From positions 1-33,506 of the forward strand of contig CALPNL020000002.1 of assembly GCA_943324925.2 (NCBI GenBank): a DNA stretch of 33,506 bases, in the 5' to 3' direction. The notes beneath the pieces are model-generated. The model saw only the letters and a program-made list of their open reading frames with translations, was not told the DNA's origin and did no database searches. Source of the DNA: Chitinophaga pinensis. GTDB lineage: Bacteria; Bacteroidota; Bacteroidia; Flavobacteriales; Flavobacteriaceae. Made by a program: the position numbers and the translations under genes. Positions 8,989 to 16,480 of this stretch are shown here, one piece after another; within the stretch, counting starts at the first letter, position 1, and each line of letters starts with the position of its first letter.

Positions 8989-9270
8989 TTAAATCGTATC
9001 AGGTGGAGGAATAACTATTTTTTTTGAAACAGCATCGTGTTTATTTAAATTCTCTGAAAGAATAATAAATGACCTTTTTTGAGGATTAAAAAAAATATAA
9101 GTTAAAGATTCAATAATAAAATCAGTTTTGAGTTCTTTTTGAAATTCATCCGATTCGGAACTATCATAAAAAAACGAAACAACTCCTTTCTTTTCTAACA
9201 AGCTTAAAATAGTAGGCGTTGAAAGAAAAAATAGAAAAAAAAAGATCAGTACTTTTACCATTAATTTCAT
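8989..9270 (-). CDS. small membrane-anchored or secreted protein of unknown function
   Basis: 93 residues. I do not recognise the family. A basic N terminus and one strongly hydrophobic segment (residues 5-25, VKVLIFFFLFFLSTPTILSLL) look like an uncleaved signal anchor or signal peptide. The remaining 65 or so residues are polar with an acidic patch (DSSESDEFQKEL) and end in IPPPDTI. It is the first gene of the minus-strand group leading into the SulP transporter 65 bases later, so it may be an accessory or accidental partner. A start at the second ATG (codon 4) is equally possible. Sequence composition is like its neighbours, which supports a real gene. Confidence 0.6.
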   Translation of the reverse strand: MKLMVKVLIFFFLFFLSTPTILSLLEKKGVVSFFYDSSESDEFQKELKTDFIIESLTYIFFNPQKRSFIILSENLNKHDAVSKKIVIPPPDTI

Positions 9271-9274
9271 GTAG

Positions 9275-9282
9275 CAAAACTA
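9275..9282 (-). promoter_or_regulatory. possible -7 element (TAGTTTTG on minus strand)
   Basis: Matches TAnnTTTG but ends only four bases before the ATG at 9270. The transcript would be leaderless at codon 1 or start about nine bases before Met4. Weak evidence. Confidence 0.3.
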
Positions 9283-9405
9283 TATTTATTTATCTAAAAA
9301 AAATAGTAATTTTATTAAAAATTAAAATTAATTTAACAATAGTTTGTTTTAAAAAAATAATTGAATTTGAAATAGATTTGTACTATAAAATAAATTGATT
9401 GTTTT

Positions 9406-9413
9406 TATATTTG
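9406..9413 (+). promoter_or_regulatory. -7 promoter element of oxyR (TATATTTG)
   Basis: Exact TAnnTTTG box 17 bases before the ATG. A second match, TAGATTTG, lies at 9373-9380. Its terminal TTTG (9377-9380) is slightly too far (25 bases) to be an ideal -33 element. Confidence 0.6.
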
Positions 9414-9430
9414 CATAACAAATTACTATT

Positions 9431-10372
9431 ATGACAATTACCCAACTTCAATATGTTCTAGCTGTAGCAGAACATAAAAATTTTACTCTTGCTGCCGACA
9501 AGTGCTTTGTTACTCAGCCTACATTGAGCATGCAAATACAAAAGGTAGAAGAGGAATTAAATATTCAGATTTTTGACCGTACCAAAAAACCCATTCAATT
9601 AACTGAAATTGGTCAAAAAATAGTAAACCAAGCCAAGAATATTGTCAATGAAGCCGATCGGATGAAAGATATCGTTGAGCAACAAAAAGGTTTTATTGGT
9701 GGTGAATTTAAATTAGGAATTATTCCTACAGTAATGCCTACTTTATTACCCATGTTCCTCAACACATTTGTAAAAAAATATCCTAAAGTTAAACTCATTA
9801 TTGAAGAATTGAACACGGATGATATTATTCTAAAATTGAAAAATGGTAATTTAGATGCTGCAATCGCTGCCACTCCCCTAAACGAAGATAAATTAAAAGA
9901 AATTGTCATTTATTACGAACCATTTGTAGCTTATATACCTGAAAAACATAGAATAGCCGATAAAAATGAAATTGAAGTATCCGATTTAAATTTAGATGAA
10001 ATTTTACTATTACAAGACGGACATTGCTTTAGAGATGGTATTCTTAATTTATGTAAAAACCAAGATGTTGCTCCTGCCAATAATTTTCAAATTCAAAGTG
10101 GAAGTTTCGAAACCTTAATAAAATTAGCGGACGAAGGTTTAGGATTGACGCTACTTCCCTACTTACATACTTTGGATTTAAAAGAAAATGACAAACTAAA
10201 ATTAAAACATTTTAAAGATCCAAAACCAGCTCGAGAAATCAGTTTAATATTTCCAAAAACGGAGTTAAAAATTCAAATTATAGATGCTTTAAGACAATCA
10301 ATATCAGGTGTAATTCGAGGAGCAATTGCTTTTCAAAATGTAGAAATAATTAATCCTCTTCCTAAAAAATAA
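9431..10372 (+). CDS. oxyR: hydrogen peroxide-sensing LysR-type regulator OxyR
   Basis: 313 residues. The N-terminal winged helix-turn-helix (about 1-60; LQYVLAVAEHKNFTLAADKCFVTQPTLSMQI) is typical LysR. The regulatory domain contains GHCFRDGILNLC with cysteines at 199 and 208, the same residue numbers as the redox pair of E. coli OxyR. That makes OxyR far more likely than a generic LysR protein. Peroxide should form the disulfide and switch DNA binding at antioxidant genes. It is monocistronic with its own promoter and terminator, and divergent from the SulP/carbonic anhydrase group. sodC and trxB in this window are plausible oxidative-stress partners, though no OxyR operator was identified by eye. 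Confidence 0.93.
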   Translation: MTITQLQYVLAVAEHKNFTLAADKCFVTQPTLSMQIQKVEEELNIQIFDRTKKPIQLTEIGQKIVNQAKNIVNEADRMKDIVEQQKGFIGGEFKLGIIPTVMPTLLPMFLNTFVKKYPKVKLIIEELNTDDIILKLKNGNLDAAIAATPLNEDKLKEIVIYYEPFVAYIPEKHRIADKNEIEVSDLNLDEILLLQDGHCFRDGILNLCKNQDVAPANNFQIQSGSFETLIKLADEGLGLTLLPYLHTLDLKENDKLKLKHFKDPKPAREISLIFPKTELKIQIIDALRQSISGVIRGAIAFQNVEIINPLPKK

Positions 10373-10373
10373 T

Positions 10374-10402
10374 AAAAAAGGAGCTCATATAGCTCCTTTT
10401 TT
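10374..10402. terminator. bidirectional terminator between oxyR and the 64-codon gene
   Basis: Perfect 12-bp stem (10374-10385 with 10391-10402; AAAGGAGCT / AGCTCCTTT core) with a CATAT loop, giving a T run on either strand. Confidence 0.9.
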
Positions 10403-10403
10403 A

Positions 10404-10598
10404 TTATTTTATATAAATTAAACATTGTTTTAATTCTGGTTTTTGTTTGGTATAATTTAACAGCCAATCTGTGAGTTGTTCTATTTCATAGGGTAATAAT
10501 TTTTTTAACGCTTTTTCGAGTTCTTTGCAAAAAAGTTTAGGATCAAAACTAACGCTTTCCAAAACATTCTTGGTGTAGGCAAACATTGATACTTTCAT
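10404..10598 (-). CDS. small conserved protein of unknown function
   Basis: 64 residues. No named family recognised; I recall similar short proteins in other flavobacteria. It is soluble, predicted helical and rich in lysine and leucine (FDPKLFCKELEKALKKLLPYEIEQLTDWLLNYT). There is no signal peptide or membrane helix. It has a good promoter of its own (-33 and -7 elements) and a shared terminator, so it is very probably a real, separately transcribed gene. The helical LLPYEIEQL core suggests a small protein-protein interaction module, which is a guess. Confidence 0.7.
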   Translation of the reverse strand: MKVSMFAYTKNVLESVSFDPKLFCKELEKALKKLLPYEIEQLTDWLLNYTKQKPELKQCLIYIK

Positions 10599-10632
10599 AA
10601 AAAAATAGATTAATTTTATTTTATTTTGATAT

Positions 10633-10666
10633 CAAATATAATAAATCATAAAAATGTTATTGCAAA
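10633..10666 (-). promoter_or_regulatory. promoter of the 64-codon gene
   Basis: On the minus strand TTTG (10666-10663), a 22-base spacer, then TATATTTG (10640-10633). Expected leader is about 30 bases. Both elements match the Bacteroidota consensus. Confidence 0.65.
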
Positions 10667-10680
10667 TAATTCGTTAAAAT

Positions 10681-11349
10681 TCACTTTTCAGATTTAGTTG
10701 CTCTAAACATTTCCCTTTTTCCTGGTGGTCCAGGTAGTTTTTCAACTTTAAATCCTACTTCAATCAAACTTCTTTTTACCACTCCCCTTGCTGCATAAGT
10801 AACCAGCGTTCCTTTTGATTTTAGCGACTCATACATTTTTCTAAAAATCTCAGTGCTCCATAATTCTGGTTGAACACGATAACCAAATGCATCAAAATAA
10901 ATTAAATCAAATTTATCCACATCCTTTATTTGTTCGAAAAATTGTTTTCTTTTTGTTAATGTAAAAAAGGCATTTATTTCATTATTTATTTCCCATTCAC
11001 AATCGTGAATTAGTTTAAAAACTTCTCTTTCAGAAGTTGCATTTAACTCAGTTACATAATTCATTTGTAAAATTTCTTCAGATGAAATAGGATAAGCCTC
11101 CACCCCGTAATAATCAATTTTTTGTTTTGATTTCTTGGCTTCTAAATAGGTAATGAAAGCATTTAAACCTGTTCCAAATCCAATTTCTAATAAACAAACT
11201 GGTTGACAATTGAATGTATTCAAACCGTTTTTAATAAAAACATGATAGGCCTCTTGTATAGCGCCATGTTTTGAATGGTAAGATTCATTCCAATCTGGTA
11301 AATGTATGGTTGTGGAGCCATCTAAAGTTTGAAGGATTTCTCTTTTCAA
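10681..11349 (-). CDS. mnmD: tRNA 5-(aminomethyl)-2-thiouridine methyltransferase MnmD (stand-alone)
   Basis: 222 residues. It uses S-adenosylmethionine for the final methylation of the modified wobble uridine in tRNA. The SAM site is LLEIGFGTGLNAF (about 53-65). YFDAFGYRVQPELWSTEIF and LPGPPGKREMFRA are hallmarks of the MnmC1/MnmD (DUF752) family. Unlike E. coli MnmC, there is no FAD oxidase domain fused behind it, so this is the single-domain form also known in other phyla. It follows the cytochrome gene by one base (stop ends at 11351, ATG starts at 11349), so translation is probably coupled although the products have unrelated roles. Confidence 0.9.
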   Translation of the reverse strand: MKREILQTLDGSTTIHLPDWNESYHSKHGAIQEAYHVFIKNGLNTFNCQPVCLLEIGFGTGLNAFITYLEAKKSKQKIDYYGVEAYPISSEEILQMNYVTELNATSEREVFKLIHDCEWEINNEINAFFTLTKRKQFFEQIKDVDKFDLIYFDAFGYRVQPELWSTEIFRKMYESLKSKGTLVTYAARGVVKRSLIEVGFKVEKLPGPPGKREMFRATKSEK

Positions 11350-11350
11350 A

Positions 11351-11788
11351 TTATTTGATGTATAACTTTTTTATCTTAGGAATAGGGCCGCCACATTTCA
11401 CTTGATGACAGCTAACACAAGCATTTACTCCTTCATTAAAGTGTTGTTTTGCGTTTTTTGGGTCTTTATAAATCATTTCCTGAGACTTGATGAAAAGCGA
11501 AGCTTGTTCCTTAAAAAATTGATCATTATCCGATTCATCGGTCATAATCGCTTTATGAATATTTAGAAAATGACTAGGAAATTGACCAATGGTATCCCCC
11601 TTTTTTATTCTTTCTTTTAGTTTTTCATTTTCAATATACATGCTTTCCATCAAAGCAGCCATTTCTGACATTTGATACATTTCAAACTCTTTACCTGATT
11701 TATTTGATGTTTTACACTCTGCCTTCTCTGTATTTTTATTACATGACAGAAAAAAGAAAATAGATAATAATAAAAGATATTTTTTCAT
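11351..11788 (-). CDS. cytochrome c'-like haem lipoprotein
   Basis: 145 residues. A lipobox ends at Cys16 (FFLSC) after a hydrophobic signal, so it should be a lipid-anchored periplasmic or outer-membrane protein. One c-type haem motif, CVSCH (124-128), lies close to the C terminus, as in class II (c') cytochromes. The preceding part is predicted helical, compatible with a four-helix bundle. An extra Cys in KCGG follows the haem site. Electron transfer or gas binding is possible. The gene directly abuts the DUF4920 gene with no gap and is followed by mnmD after one base. Confidence 0.72.
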   Translation of the reverse strand: MKKYLLLLSIFFFLSCNKNTEKAECKTSNKSGKEFEMYQMSEMAALMESMYIENEKLKERIKKGDTIGQFPSHFLNIHKAIMTDESDNDQFFKEQASLFIKSQEMIYKDPKNAKQHFNEGVNACVSCHQVKCGGPIPKIKKLYIK

Positions 11789-12274
11789 TTACTTTTTTAT
11801 TAAAACTCCATCCGCCATAAATGAGTAGTTAGTTTTAGGTGCAACAATACTATCAATTGCAGCTTGAGATTTACCCTCATCTTTTGCGTAATGTTTTAAT
11901 TCTTCAACAGATTCAATACTCACAAACGCTTTTCCATTAACTATAACTTCTCCTTTTTGCGCATTTTTAGGAACAAAAAAAGCATAATCTTTAAACTTTA
12001 CAAACGCTTCTTTACCAGAAGGTAATTCAATAGTCATCCAACAACCCTTTTTCTGACAAACATTTTTAATTGTAGATTTGAATTTAATATTTAATGTGTC
12101 TCCAGGTTTTAGTTTATCATATTGAATCAACATGTCTTCGATAGAAATTGCTTTATCTGTAGAGATACTATCTCCGAATATTGCATAATCATTAGAAGAA
12201 TTAGTAGCAATGGTCTCTTTTTTACAACTAGTTAAAGCAAAAAAGCAAATTATTAGGCAGGCGATTTTTTTCAT
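11789..12274 (-). CDS. DUF4920-family lipoprotein
   Basis: 161 residues. The signal ends in a lipobox with Cys17 (ALTSC). The DUF4920 domain occupies the rest: FGDSIS at its start, VCQKKGCWMTI (Cys73 and Cys78) in the middle, and KAFVSIESVEELKHYAKDEGKS later. It resembles an OB-like beta barrel with a conserved cysteine pair that could bind a metal or form a disulfide. The role is unknown. It is first in the operon with a haem lipoprotein, which hints at periplasmic redox or copper work but does not prove it. Confidence 0.82.
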   Translation of the reverse strand: MKKIACLIICFFALTSCKKETIATNSSNDYAIFGDSISTDKAISIEDMLIQYDKLKPGDTLNIKFKSTIKNVCQKKGCWMTIELPSGKEAFVKFKDYAFFVPKNAQKGEVIVNGKAFVSIESVEELKHYAKDEGKSQAAIDSIVAPKTNYSFMADGVLIKK

Positions 12275-12310
12275 AATGAAAGATTTAATTAATGAAATTT
12301 ATTACATATG

Positions 12311-12318
12311 CAAAAATA
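12311..12318 (-). promoter_or_regulatory. -7 element of DUF4920/cytochrome/mnmD operon (TATTTTTG on minus strand)
   Basis: Exact TAnnTTTG, giving a leader of about 30 bases to the ATG at 12274. No clear -33 element. Confidence 0.5.
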
Positions 12319-12549
12319 TGAGAATTTTTGAAATAAATTAGTAGAATTATCATAAAAACAGTTAAACCAAATACGGATTTTATGATATTTTTATTTTTTT
12401 TAATAAAAATAGAGTGTATCAACATAAAAGAATGGTTTTTTTATTAATTTAGCCGATATTTTTTAATATCATTTATTTAATATTATTAAATCGTAAATTC
12501 TTCATTTAGAAGTGTTTATAATAATTAATTATAATAATGTTTCATTATC

Positions 12550-13617
12550 ATGAATTCAAATAACGAAAACAAAATTCAAATTTCTAAAATTTCAACCTCA
12601 AAAATTGAATCCATTGATTTTGATCACTTACCATTTGGAGAAGTTTTTACAGATTATATGCTATCCTGTGACTTTGTAAATGGAGAATGGGGAACCCCAA
12701 CTATTGTTCCTTACGCCCCATTTTTAATGGATCCATCAGCTAAGGTTTTTCATTACGGACAAGCTATATTTGAAGGGATGAAAGCCTACAAAGACGAAAA
12801 TGATTCTGTTTGGTTGTTTCGTCCAGAAGAGAATTTTATTCGTTTTAATAAATCAGCGGTAAGAATGGCAATGCCAGAAGTACCAGAGTCTATATTTATG
12901 GATGGGTTAAAACAATTAGTAGATTTAGAAAGAAACTGGGTAAAAAAGGGAATTGGAAGTACCTTATATATTAGACCTTTTATGATTGCTACAGGAACAG
13001 GTGTGATCGCTTCTCCTTCAAATGATTATAGATTTATGATATTACTATCGCCAGCTAAATCTTATTATTCGGGAGAAGTTAAAGTTATTATTGCTGAACA
13101 TTTTAGCCGCGCTGCAAATGGAGGAATTGGAGCTGCAAAAGCTGCTGGTAATTATTCAGCACAATTTTATCCAACTAAATTAGCCAATGAAAAAGGATAC
13201 CAACAAGTAATTTGGACCGATGATGCAACGCACACAAAGTTGGAAGAATCGGGAACTATGAATGTATTTTTCAGAATAAAAAATACTTTGTATACCGCAC
13301 CAACAAGCGAAAGGATTCTAGATGGGGTAACCCGAAAAAGCTTAATTGCAATTGCAGAAAGAGACGGAATTGAATTATCTGTTCGACCGGTTTTTGTTGC
13401 TGAATTGGTAGAGGCTGCAAAAAATGGTACTCTAAAAGAAATTTTTGGAGCTGGAACCGCTGCTGTTGTCACTATAATTAAAGGGTTTTCATACCAAGAC
13501 GTGTATTTTGAATTGCCGCCAGTAGAACATTCATTTGCAATGGACTTAAAAAATAAACTAACAGCTATCCAACACAAACTTGCAGAAGATACTTTTGGTT
13601 GGACTTTAAAAGTTTAA
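12550..13617 (+). CDS. ilvE: branched-chain amino acid aminotransferase
   Basis: 355 residues, fold-type IV PLP enzyme of the longer BCAT2-like form. It transaminates leucine, isoleucine and valine with 2-oxoglutarate. The PLP lysine is expected at Lys197 in GGIGAAKAAGNY. YGQAIFEGMKAY, the LYIRPFMIATG region and EESGTMNVFF are family signatures. The 231 bases before it (12319-12549) contain no exact TAnnTTTG and no T-box or other riboswitch I can recognise; TAATTTAG near 12445 is the closest -7-like match. The gene is monocistronic and ends at a strong terminator. It could serve either biosynthesis or degradation, including supply of branched fatty-acid precursors. Confidence 0.95.
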   Translation: MNSNNENKIQISKISTSKIESIDFDHLPFGEVFTDYMLSCDFVNGEWGTPTIVPYAPFLMDPSAKVFHYGQAIFEGMKAYKDENDSVWLFRPEENFIRFNKSAVRMAMPEVPESIFMDGLKQLVDLERNWVKKGIGSTLYIRPFMIATGTGVIASPSNDYRFMILLSPAKSYYSGEVKVIIAEHFSRAANGGIGAAKAAGNYSAQFYPTKLANEKGYQQVIWTDDATHTKLEESGTMNVFFRIKNTLYTAPTSERILDGVTRKSLIAIAERDGIELSVRPVFVAELVEAAKNGTLKEIFGAGTAAVVTIIKGFSYQDVYFELPPVEHSFAMDLKNKLTAIQHKLAEDTFGWTLKV

Positions 13618-13621
13618 ACAT

Positions 13622-13650
13622 AAAAAAACCCTTAAAATAAGGGTTTTTTT
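13622..13650. terminator. bidirectional terminator between ilvE and MazG-like gene
   Basis: Perfect 13-bp stem AAAAAAACCCTTA / TAAGGGTTTTTTT (13622-13634 and 13638-13650) with an AAA loop. Confidence 0.92.
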
Positions 13651-13662
13651 TATGTTTAAAAG

Positions 13663-14043
13663 TTAAATAATTTTTGTAAAATCAGGTTTAAAATAATTAG
13701 GACCTTTCATTACTTTTCCATCTTCACGATAAATAGGTTTGCCATTACTGTCCAACTTACTCATATTACTTCGTTGAATTTCTTCAAAAACAGCTTCTAT
13801 TTTATCGTGTAATCCATGTTCAATGATTGTCCCGCACAATATATATAGCATATCGCCTAATGCATCAGCAATTTCGATAAGATCATTATTTTGAACAGCT
13901 TCTAAATATTCTTCGTTTTCTTCTTTCATTAAATTATATCTCAAAACATTTTTGGACTCACCCAAATTAGCTTTTGGACTTTCGCTGTAACCTATTTCAA
14001 AGGCAGTATGAAATTCTTTAACGGCATTAAGTTGTTTAATCAT
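13663..14043 (-). CDS. MazG-like nucleoside triphosphate pyrophosphohydrolase family protein
   Basis: 126 residues. The all-alpha NTP-PPase signature is present: EENEEYLEA (an ExxE-type metal site, about 41-49) and EIADALGDMLYILCG (about 57-71; the second metal-binding helix with E..D). Members hydrolyse NTPs to NMP and pyrophosphate, or act as phosphoribosyl-ATP pyrophosphohydrolase-like enzymes. Substrate cannot be told here. The C-terminal KPIYREDGKVMKGPNYFKPD segment is typical of a larger subgroup with that tail. Own promoter, shared terminator with ilvE. Confidence 0.82.
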   Translation of the reverse strand: MIKQLNAVKEFHTAFEIGYSESPKANLGESKNVLRYNLMKEENEEYLEAVQNNDLIEIADALGDMLYILCGTIIEHGLHDKIEAVFEEIQRSNMSKLDSNGKPIYREDGKVMKGPNYFKPDFTKII

Positions 14044-14087
14044 AGTTTAGTAATTTAATTGATATTGGAAATAGTTACTTTTGAATA

Positions 14088-14095
14088 CAAATTTA
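14088..14095 (-). promoter_or_regulatory. -7 element of MazG-like gene (TAAATTTG on minus strand)
   Basis: Exact TAnnTTTG. Leader about 38 bases. It lies one base away from the divergent box at 14097-14104. Confidence 0.55.
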
Positions 14096-14096
14096 G

Positions 14097-14104
14097 TATT
14101 TTTG
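14097..14104 (+). promoter_or_regulatory. -7 element of the small membrane protein gene (TATTTTTG)
   Basis: Exact TAnnTTTG, 14 bases before the ATG at 14119, back to back with the divergent box. Confidence 0.55.
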
Positions 14105-14118
14105 TGTAAAATAATAAT

Positions 14119-14307
14119 ATGTTTAGTAAAGGTCAATTAATTTTTGCAGCGATTTTCTTTATTTCATTTGTAATAGCTATTTCCTATTCTTACAGAAAAG
14201 ACATTCTTGTTCATCAAAGAATATATAAGGGGAGCTATAAAATTGTAATTGGATTTATTGTTTTCATACTATTATTATTTGTTATTAAAATTTTCCTCAA
14301 GCATTAA
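14119..14307 (+). CDS. small two-helix membrane protein of unknown function
   Basis: 62 residues. Two hydrophobic helices (about 5-24 and 41-60) flank a basic loop (SYRKDILVHQRIYKGSYK), so both termini probably lie on the same side of the inner membrane. I recall similar short proteins in flavobacteria but no function. It has its own -7 box and is followed after 35 bases by the SRPBCC gene on the same strand, so the two may be co-transcribed. Confidence 0.65.
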   Translation: MFSKGQLIFAAIFFISFVIAISYSYRKDILVHQRIYKGSYKIVIGFIVFILLLFVIKIFLKH

Positions 14308-14342
14308 TTATATTTCAAGCCATAAAATTAAATTCAAAACTT

Positions 14343-15425
14343 ATGAAAATATTAAAATATTTATTATTACTACTAATATTACTTTCTGTTGGAGGTAGCG
14401 TTTTTATTGCTACCCAAAAAAGTGATTTCATCACCGTTAAATCTGTTGTAATTAGAACTCCAAAAACAGCTGTTTACAATTATTTAAATGACAATAAAAA
14501 TTATAAAGATTGGTATGTTTTCGATAGTAAATCCATTGAATTAAAGTATTCTAAAAATACTTCGGGCGCTGGCAGTTATTTTTCTTGGTCAGGAACAGAA
14601 GGCGAAGGAAAAACAACTGTTTTTAGTTCAATAGAAAATGACAGTATTGTACAAAAAACAGATTTAGACGGTGCTTTATCAGAAACAATTTGGAAATTGA
14701 AAGACACCATTGGCGGAACAAAAGTTATCTGTATTTCTAAAGGAGAAATGTCTTTTTCAAACAAGCTTAATTCCTTTTTTAATGGCGGTGTAAATAAAGT
14801 AATCGGAAGAAAATCAGAACTTAGTTTGAAAAATTTAAATCGAAGTTTGGATTATGAATTAAATACTTATTCAGTTGCATCAAATGGTGTAGTTTATAAA
14901 AAAGGTTGTTATTTTTTAAAACATACCATAAATACTAAATTGTCACGGTTGAATTACAATGTAAAAATTTTGATTCCCTATTTAATTAATTTTTCAAATC
15001 AGAATCAAATTATAATTTCGGGAAAACCATTTGTAATTTATAATTCAATTGATGAAAATAAAGAAATAACAAATATATCTGTTTGCTTACCAATTAAAAG
15101 AAGGATTTTTACAAGTTCGGGTAGTGATATAATTTGTAACGAATTAGAAGGCTATACTTCCATTAAAACTACTTTGTATGGAGATTACTCCCACAGAAAA
15201 ACAGCTTGGAAAAAAGCAAAAGACTATATAACTAAATATAGAGAAACTGAAGAAAGAGCTATTCCAATGTTAGAAGTTTATAATAAAAGTTCTATTGATG
15301 GTTTAAGCCCTTCGAAATGGCAAACTACTTTATACACGGCGGTTCAGCCTAAATCCAATTCTGTCACTATAACTGCATCAACAACAAATGATAATATAGA
15401 AACTACTGAATTAGGACAGCAATAA
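14343..15425 (+). CDS. membrane-anchored SRPBCC-domain protein with GyrI-like effector-binding domain
   Basis: 360 residues. An N-terminal hydrophobic helix (about 5-24) is followed by a SRPBCC/polyketide-cyclase fold (about 30-165; VVIRTPKTAVYNYLNDNKNYKDWYVF, later TDLDGALSETIWKL). The C-terminal half (about 175-340) resembles a GyrI/BacR-type small-molecule-binding domain (GKPFVIYNSI, LEGYTSIKTTLYGDYSHRKTAWKKAKDYI, PMLEVYNKS). The last 30 or so residues are low-complexity Ser/Thr/Asn. This two-domain arrangement is common in Bacteroidota, with unknown ligand. The helix suggests an inner-membrane anchor with the domains outside. It precedes an ECF sigma factor gene by 63 bases, so a link to envelope sensing is possible. 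Confidence 0.75.
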   Translation: MKILKYLLLLLILLSVGGSVFIATQKSDFITVKSVVIRTPKTAVYNYLNDNKNYKDWYVFDSKSIELKYSKNTSGAGSYFSWSGTEGEGKTTVFSSIENDSIVQKTDLDGALSETIWKLKDTIGGTKVICISKGEMSFSNKLNSFFNGGVNKVIGRKSELSLKNLNRSLDYELNTYSVASNGVVYKKGCYFLKHTINTKLSRLNYNVKILIPYLINFSNQNQIIISGKPFVIYNSIDENKEITNISVCLPIKRRIFTSSGSDIICNELEGYTSIKTTLYGDYSHRKTAWKKAKDYITKYRETEERAIPMLEVYNKSSIDGLSPSKWQTTLYTAVQPKSNSVTITASTTNDNIETTELGQQ

Positions 15426-15488
15426 CTTATTTTATCTATTTTATTAAACCTTTACTCCTTTTATTAATCTTACAATAAAATTATTTAT

Positions 15489-16028
15489 TTGGAAGAAAAA
15501 GAGTTCATATTACAACTATTAGATTCAAAAACTCAAAACAGTGCGTTTCAAAAACTCATATCCGATTATAAGCGGCCGCTATACAATCATATAAGGAATA
15601 TTGTATTGGATCACGATGACACTAATGATGTATTACAAAATACGTTTATTAAAGTTTATCAGAATTTGAACAAATTTAAAGGGGAAAGTAAATTGTATTC
15701 TTGGATTTACAGAATTGCCACCAACGAATCGATAACTTTTATTAATAAAAAAGCAAAATTACGAGGATCTTCTAGCAGCGAAATAAAATCTAAAATAGTT
15801 GATAATCTTGAGGCTGACTCGCACTTTGATGGGAATGAAATTCAACTTAAATTACAAAAAGCGATACATACTTTGCCAGAAAAGCAACAATTGGTATTTA
15901 AAATGCGCTATTTTGAAGAGATAAAATATGATGAAATGTCTATTATATTAGGGACTTCTGTTGGAGCTCTAAAAGCTTCGTATCACCTTGCTGTAAAAAA
16001 AATTGAAATTTTAATGATTAAGGATTAA
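15489..16028 (+). CDS. ECF-type RNA polymerase sigma factor
   Basis: 179 residues. Sigma region 2 spans about 25-90 (DDTNDVLQNTFIKVYQNLNKFKGESKLYSWIYRIATNESI) and region 4 about 123-175 (LPEKQQLVFKMRYFEEIKYDEMSIILGTSVGALKASYHLAVKKIE). The N terminus EEKEFILQLLDSKTQNSAFQKLI is full length only if translation starts at the TTG at 15489. No in-frame ATG exists nearby, so a TTG start is inferred, which may keep expression low. The next two genes encode a membrane protein and a periplasmic Spy-like protein, the usual regulators of this sigma group. Confidence 0.9.
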   Translation: MEEKEFILQLLDSKTQNSAFQKLISDYKRPLYNHIRNIVLDHDDTNDVLQNTFIKVYQNLNKFKGESKLYSWIYRIATNESITFINKKAKLRGSSSSEIKSKIVDNLEADSHFDGNEIQLKLQKAIHTLPEKQQLVFKMRYFEEIKYDEMSIILGTSVGALKASYHLAVKKIEILMIKD

Positions 16029-16058
16029 ACCATAATAATATTTAATTGTCTAAAAAGC

Positions 16059-16469
16059 ATGAAAGAGTTTAAATTAAATGATTACAATAAAATTACTACC
16101 GGGTTCACAATTCCTGAAGGTTATTTTGACCAATTTACAGTTGAATTAAACAATAAATCAAGTCTCGCTAAAACTGAGGTAAAAGTTGTTTCAATTAAAA
16201 CAAAAAGAGAGTTAACTTTAGTTGCAGCAATAGTAGTGGTAGCTTTATCGGTAAGCGTTTATTCAAAAATAATCATTAGCAATTCTGATGAAAATAATAC
16301 AACTGAAAATTACATTACAAATCATTCGGAAATTAGCCAATACGATTTAATAACATTATTAGATAAAAAAGATATTGAAAATTTAAGTATTGAATTGAAT
16401 AATAATAACTCGAAAAATGATGACGAATTTGTCAACTCTAATGCTATAGATAATTATTTAACGGAATAA
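16059..16469 (+). CDS. single-pass membrane protein, putative anti-sigma factor
   Basis: 136 residues. A cytoplasmic N-terminal part (about 1-48, with FTIPEGYFDQFTVEL) is followed by one membrane helix (about 50-70; ELTLVAAIVVVALSVSVYSKIII) and an acidic, Asn/Ser-rich outer part. No zinc-binding anti-sigma motif is visible. Its place directly after the ECF sigma gene (30-base gap) and its topology suggest it holds the sigma factor at the membrane. The IPEGYF motif also occurs in other such Bacteroidota proteins. Role inferred from position. Confidence 0.68.
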   Translation: MKEFKLNDYNKITTGFTIPEGYFDQFTVELNNKSSLAKTEVKVVSIKTKRELTLVAAIVVVALSVSVYSKIIISNSDENNTTENYITNHSEISQYDLITLLDKKDIENLSIELNNNNSKNDDEFVNSNAIDNYLTE

Positions 16470-16480
16470 ATTGAAATAAA

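Noticed and set aside
12319..12549. Possible attenuator, T-box or riboswitch before ilvE
   Set aside because: No stem pair with T run, no T-box sequence, no leader peptide with branched-chain codons could be found; just AT-rich DNA.
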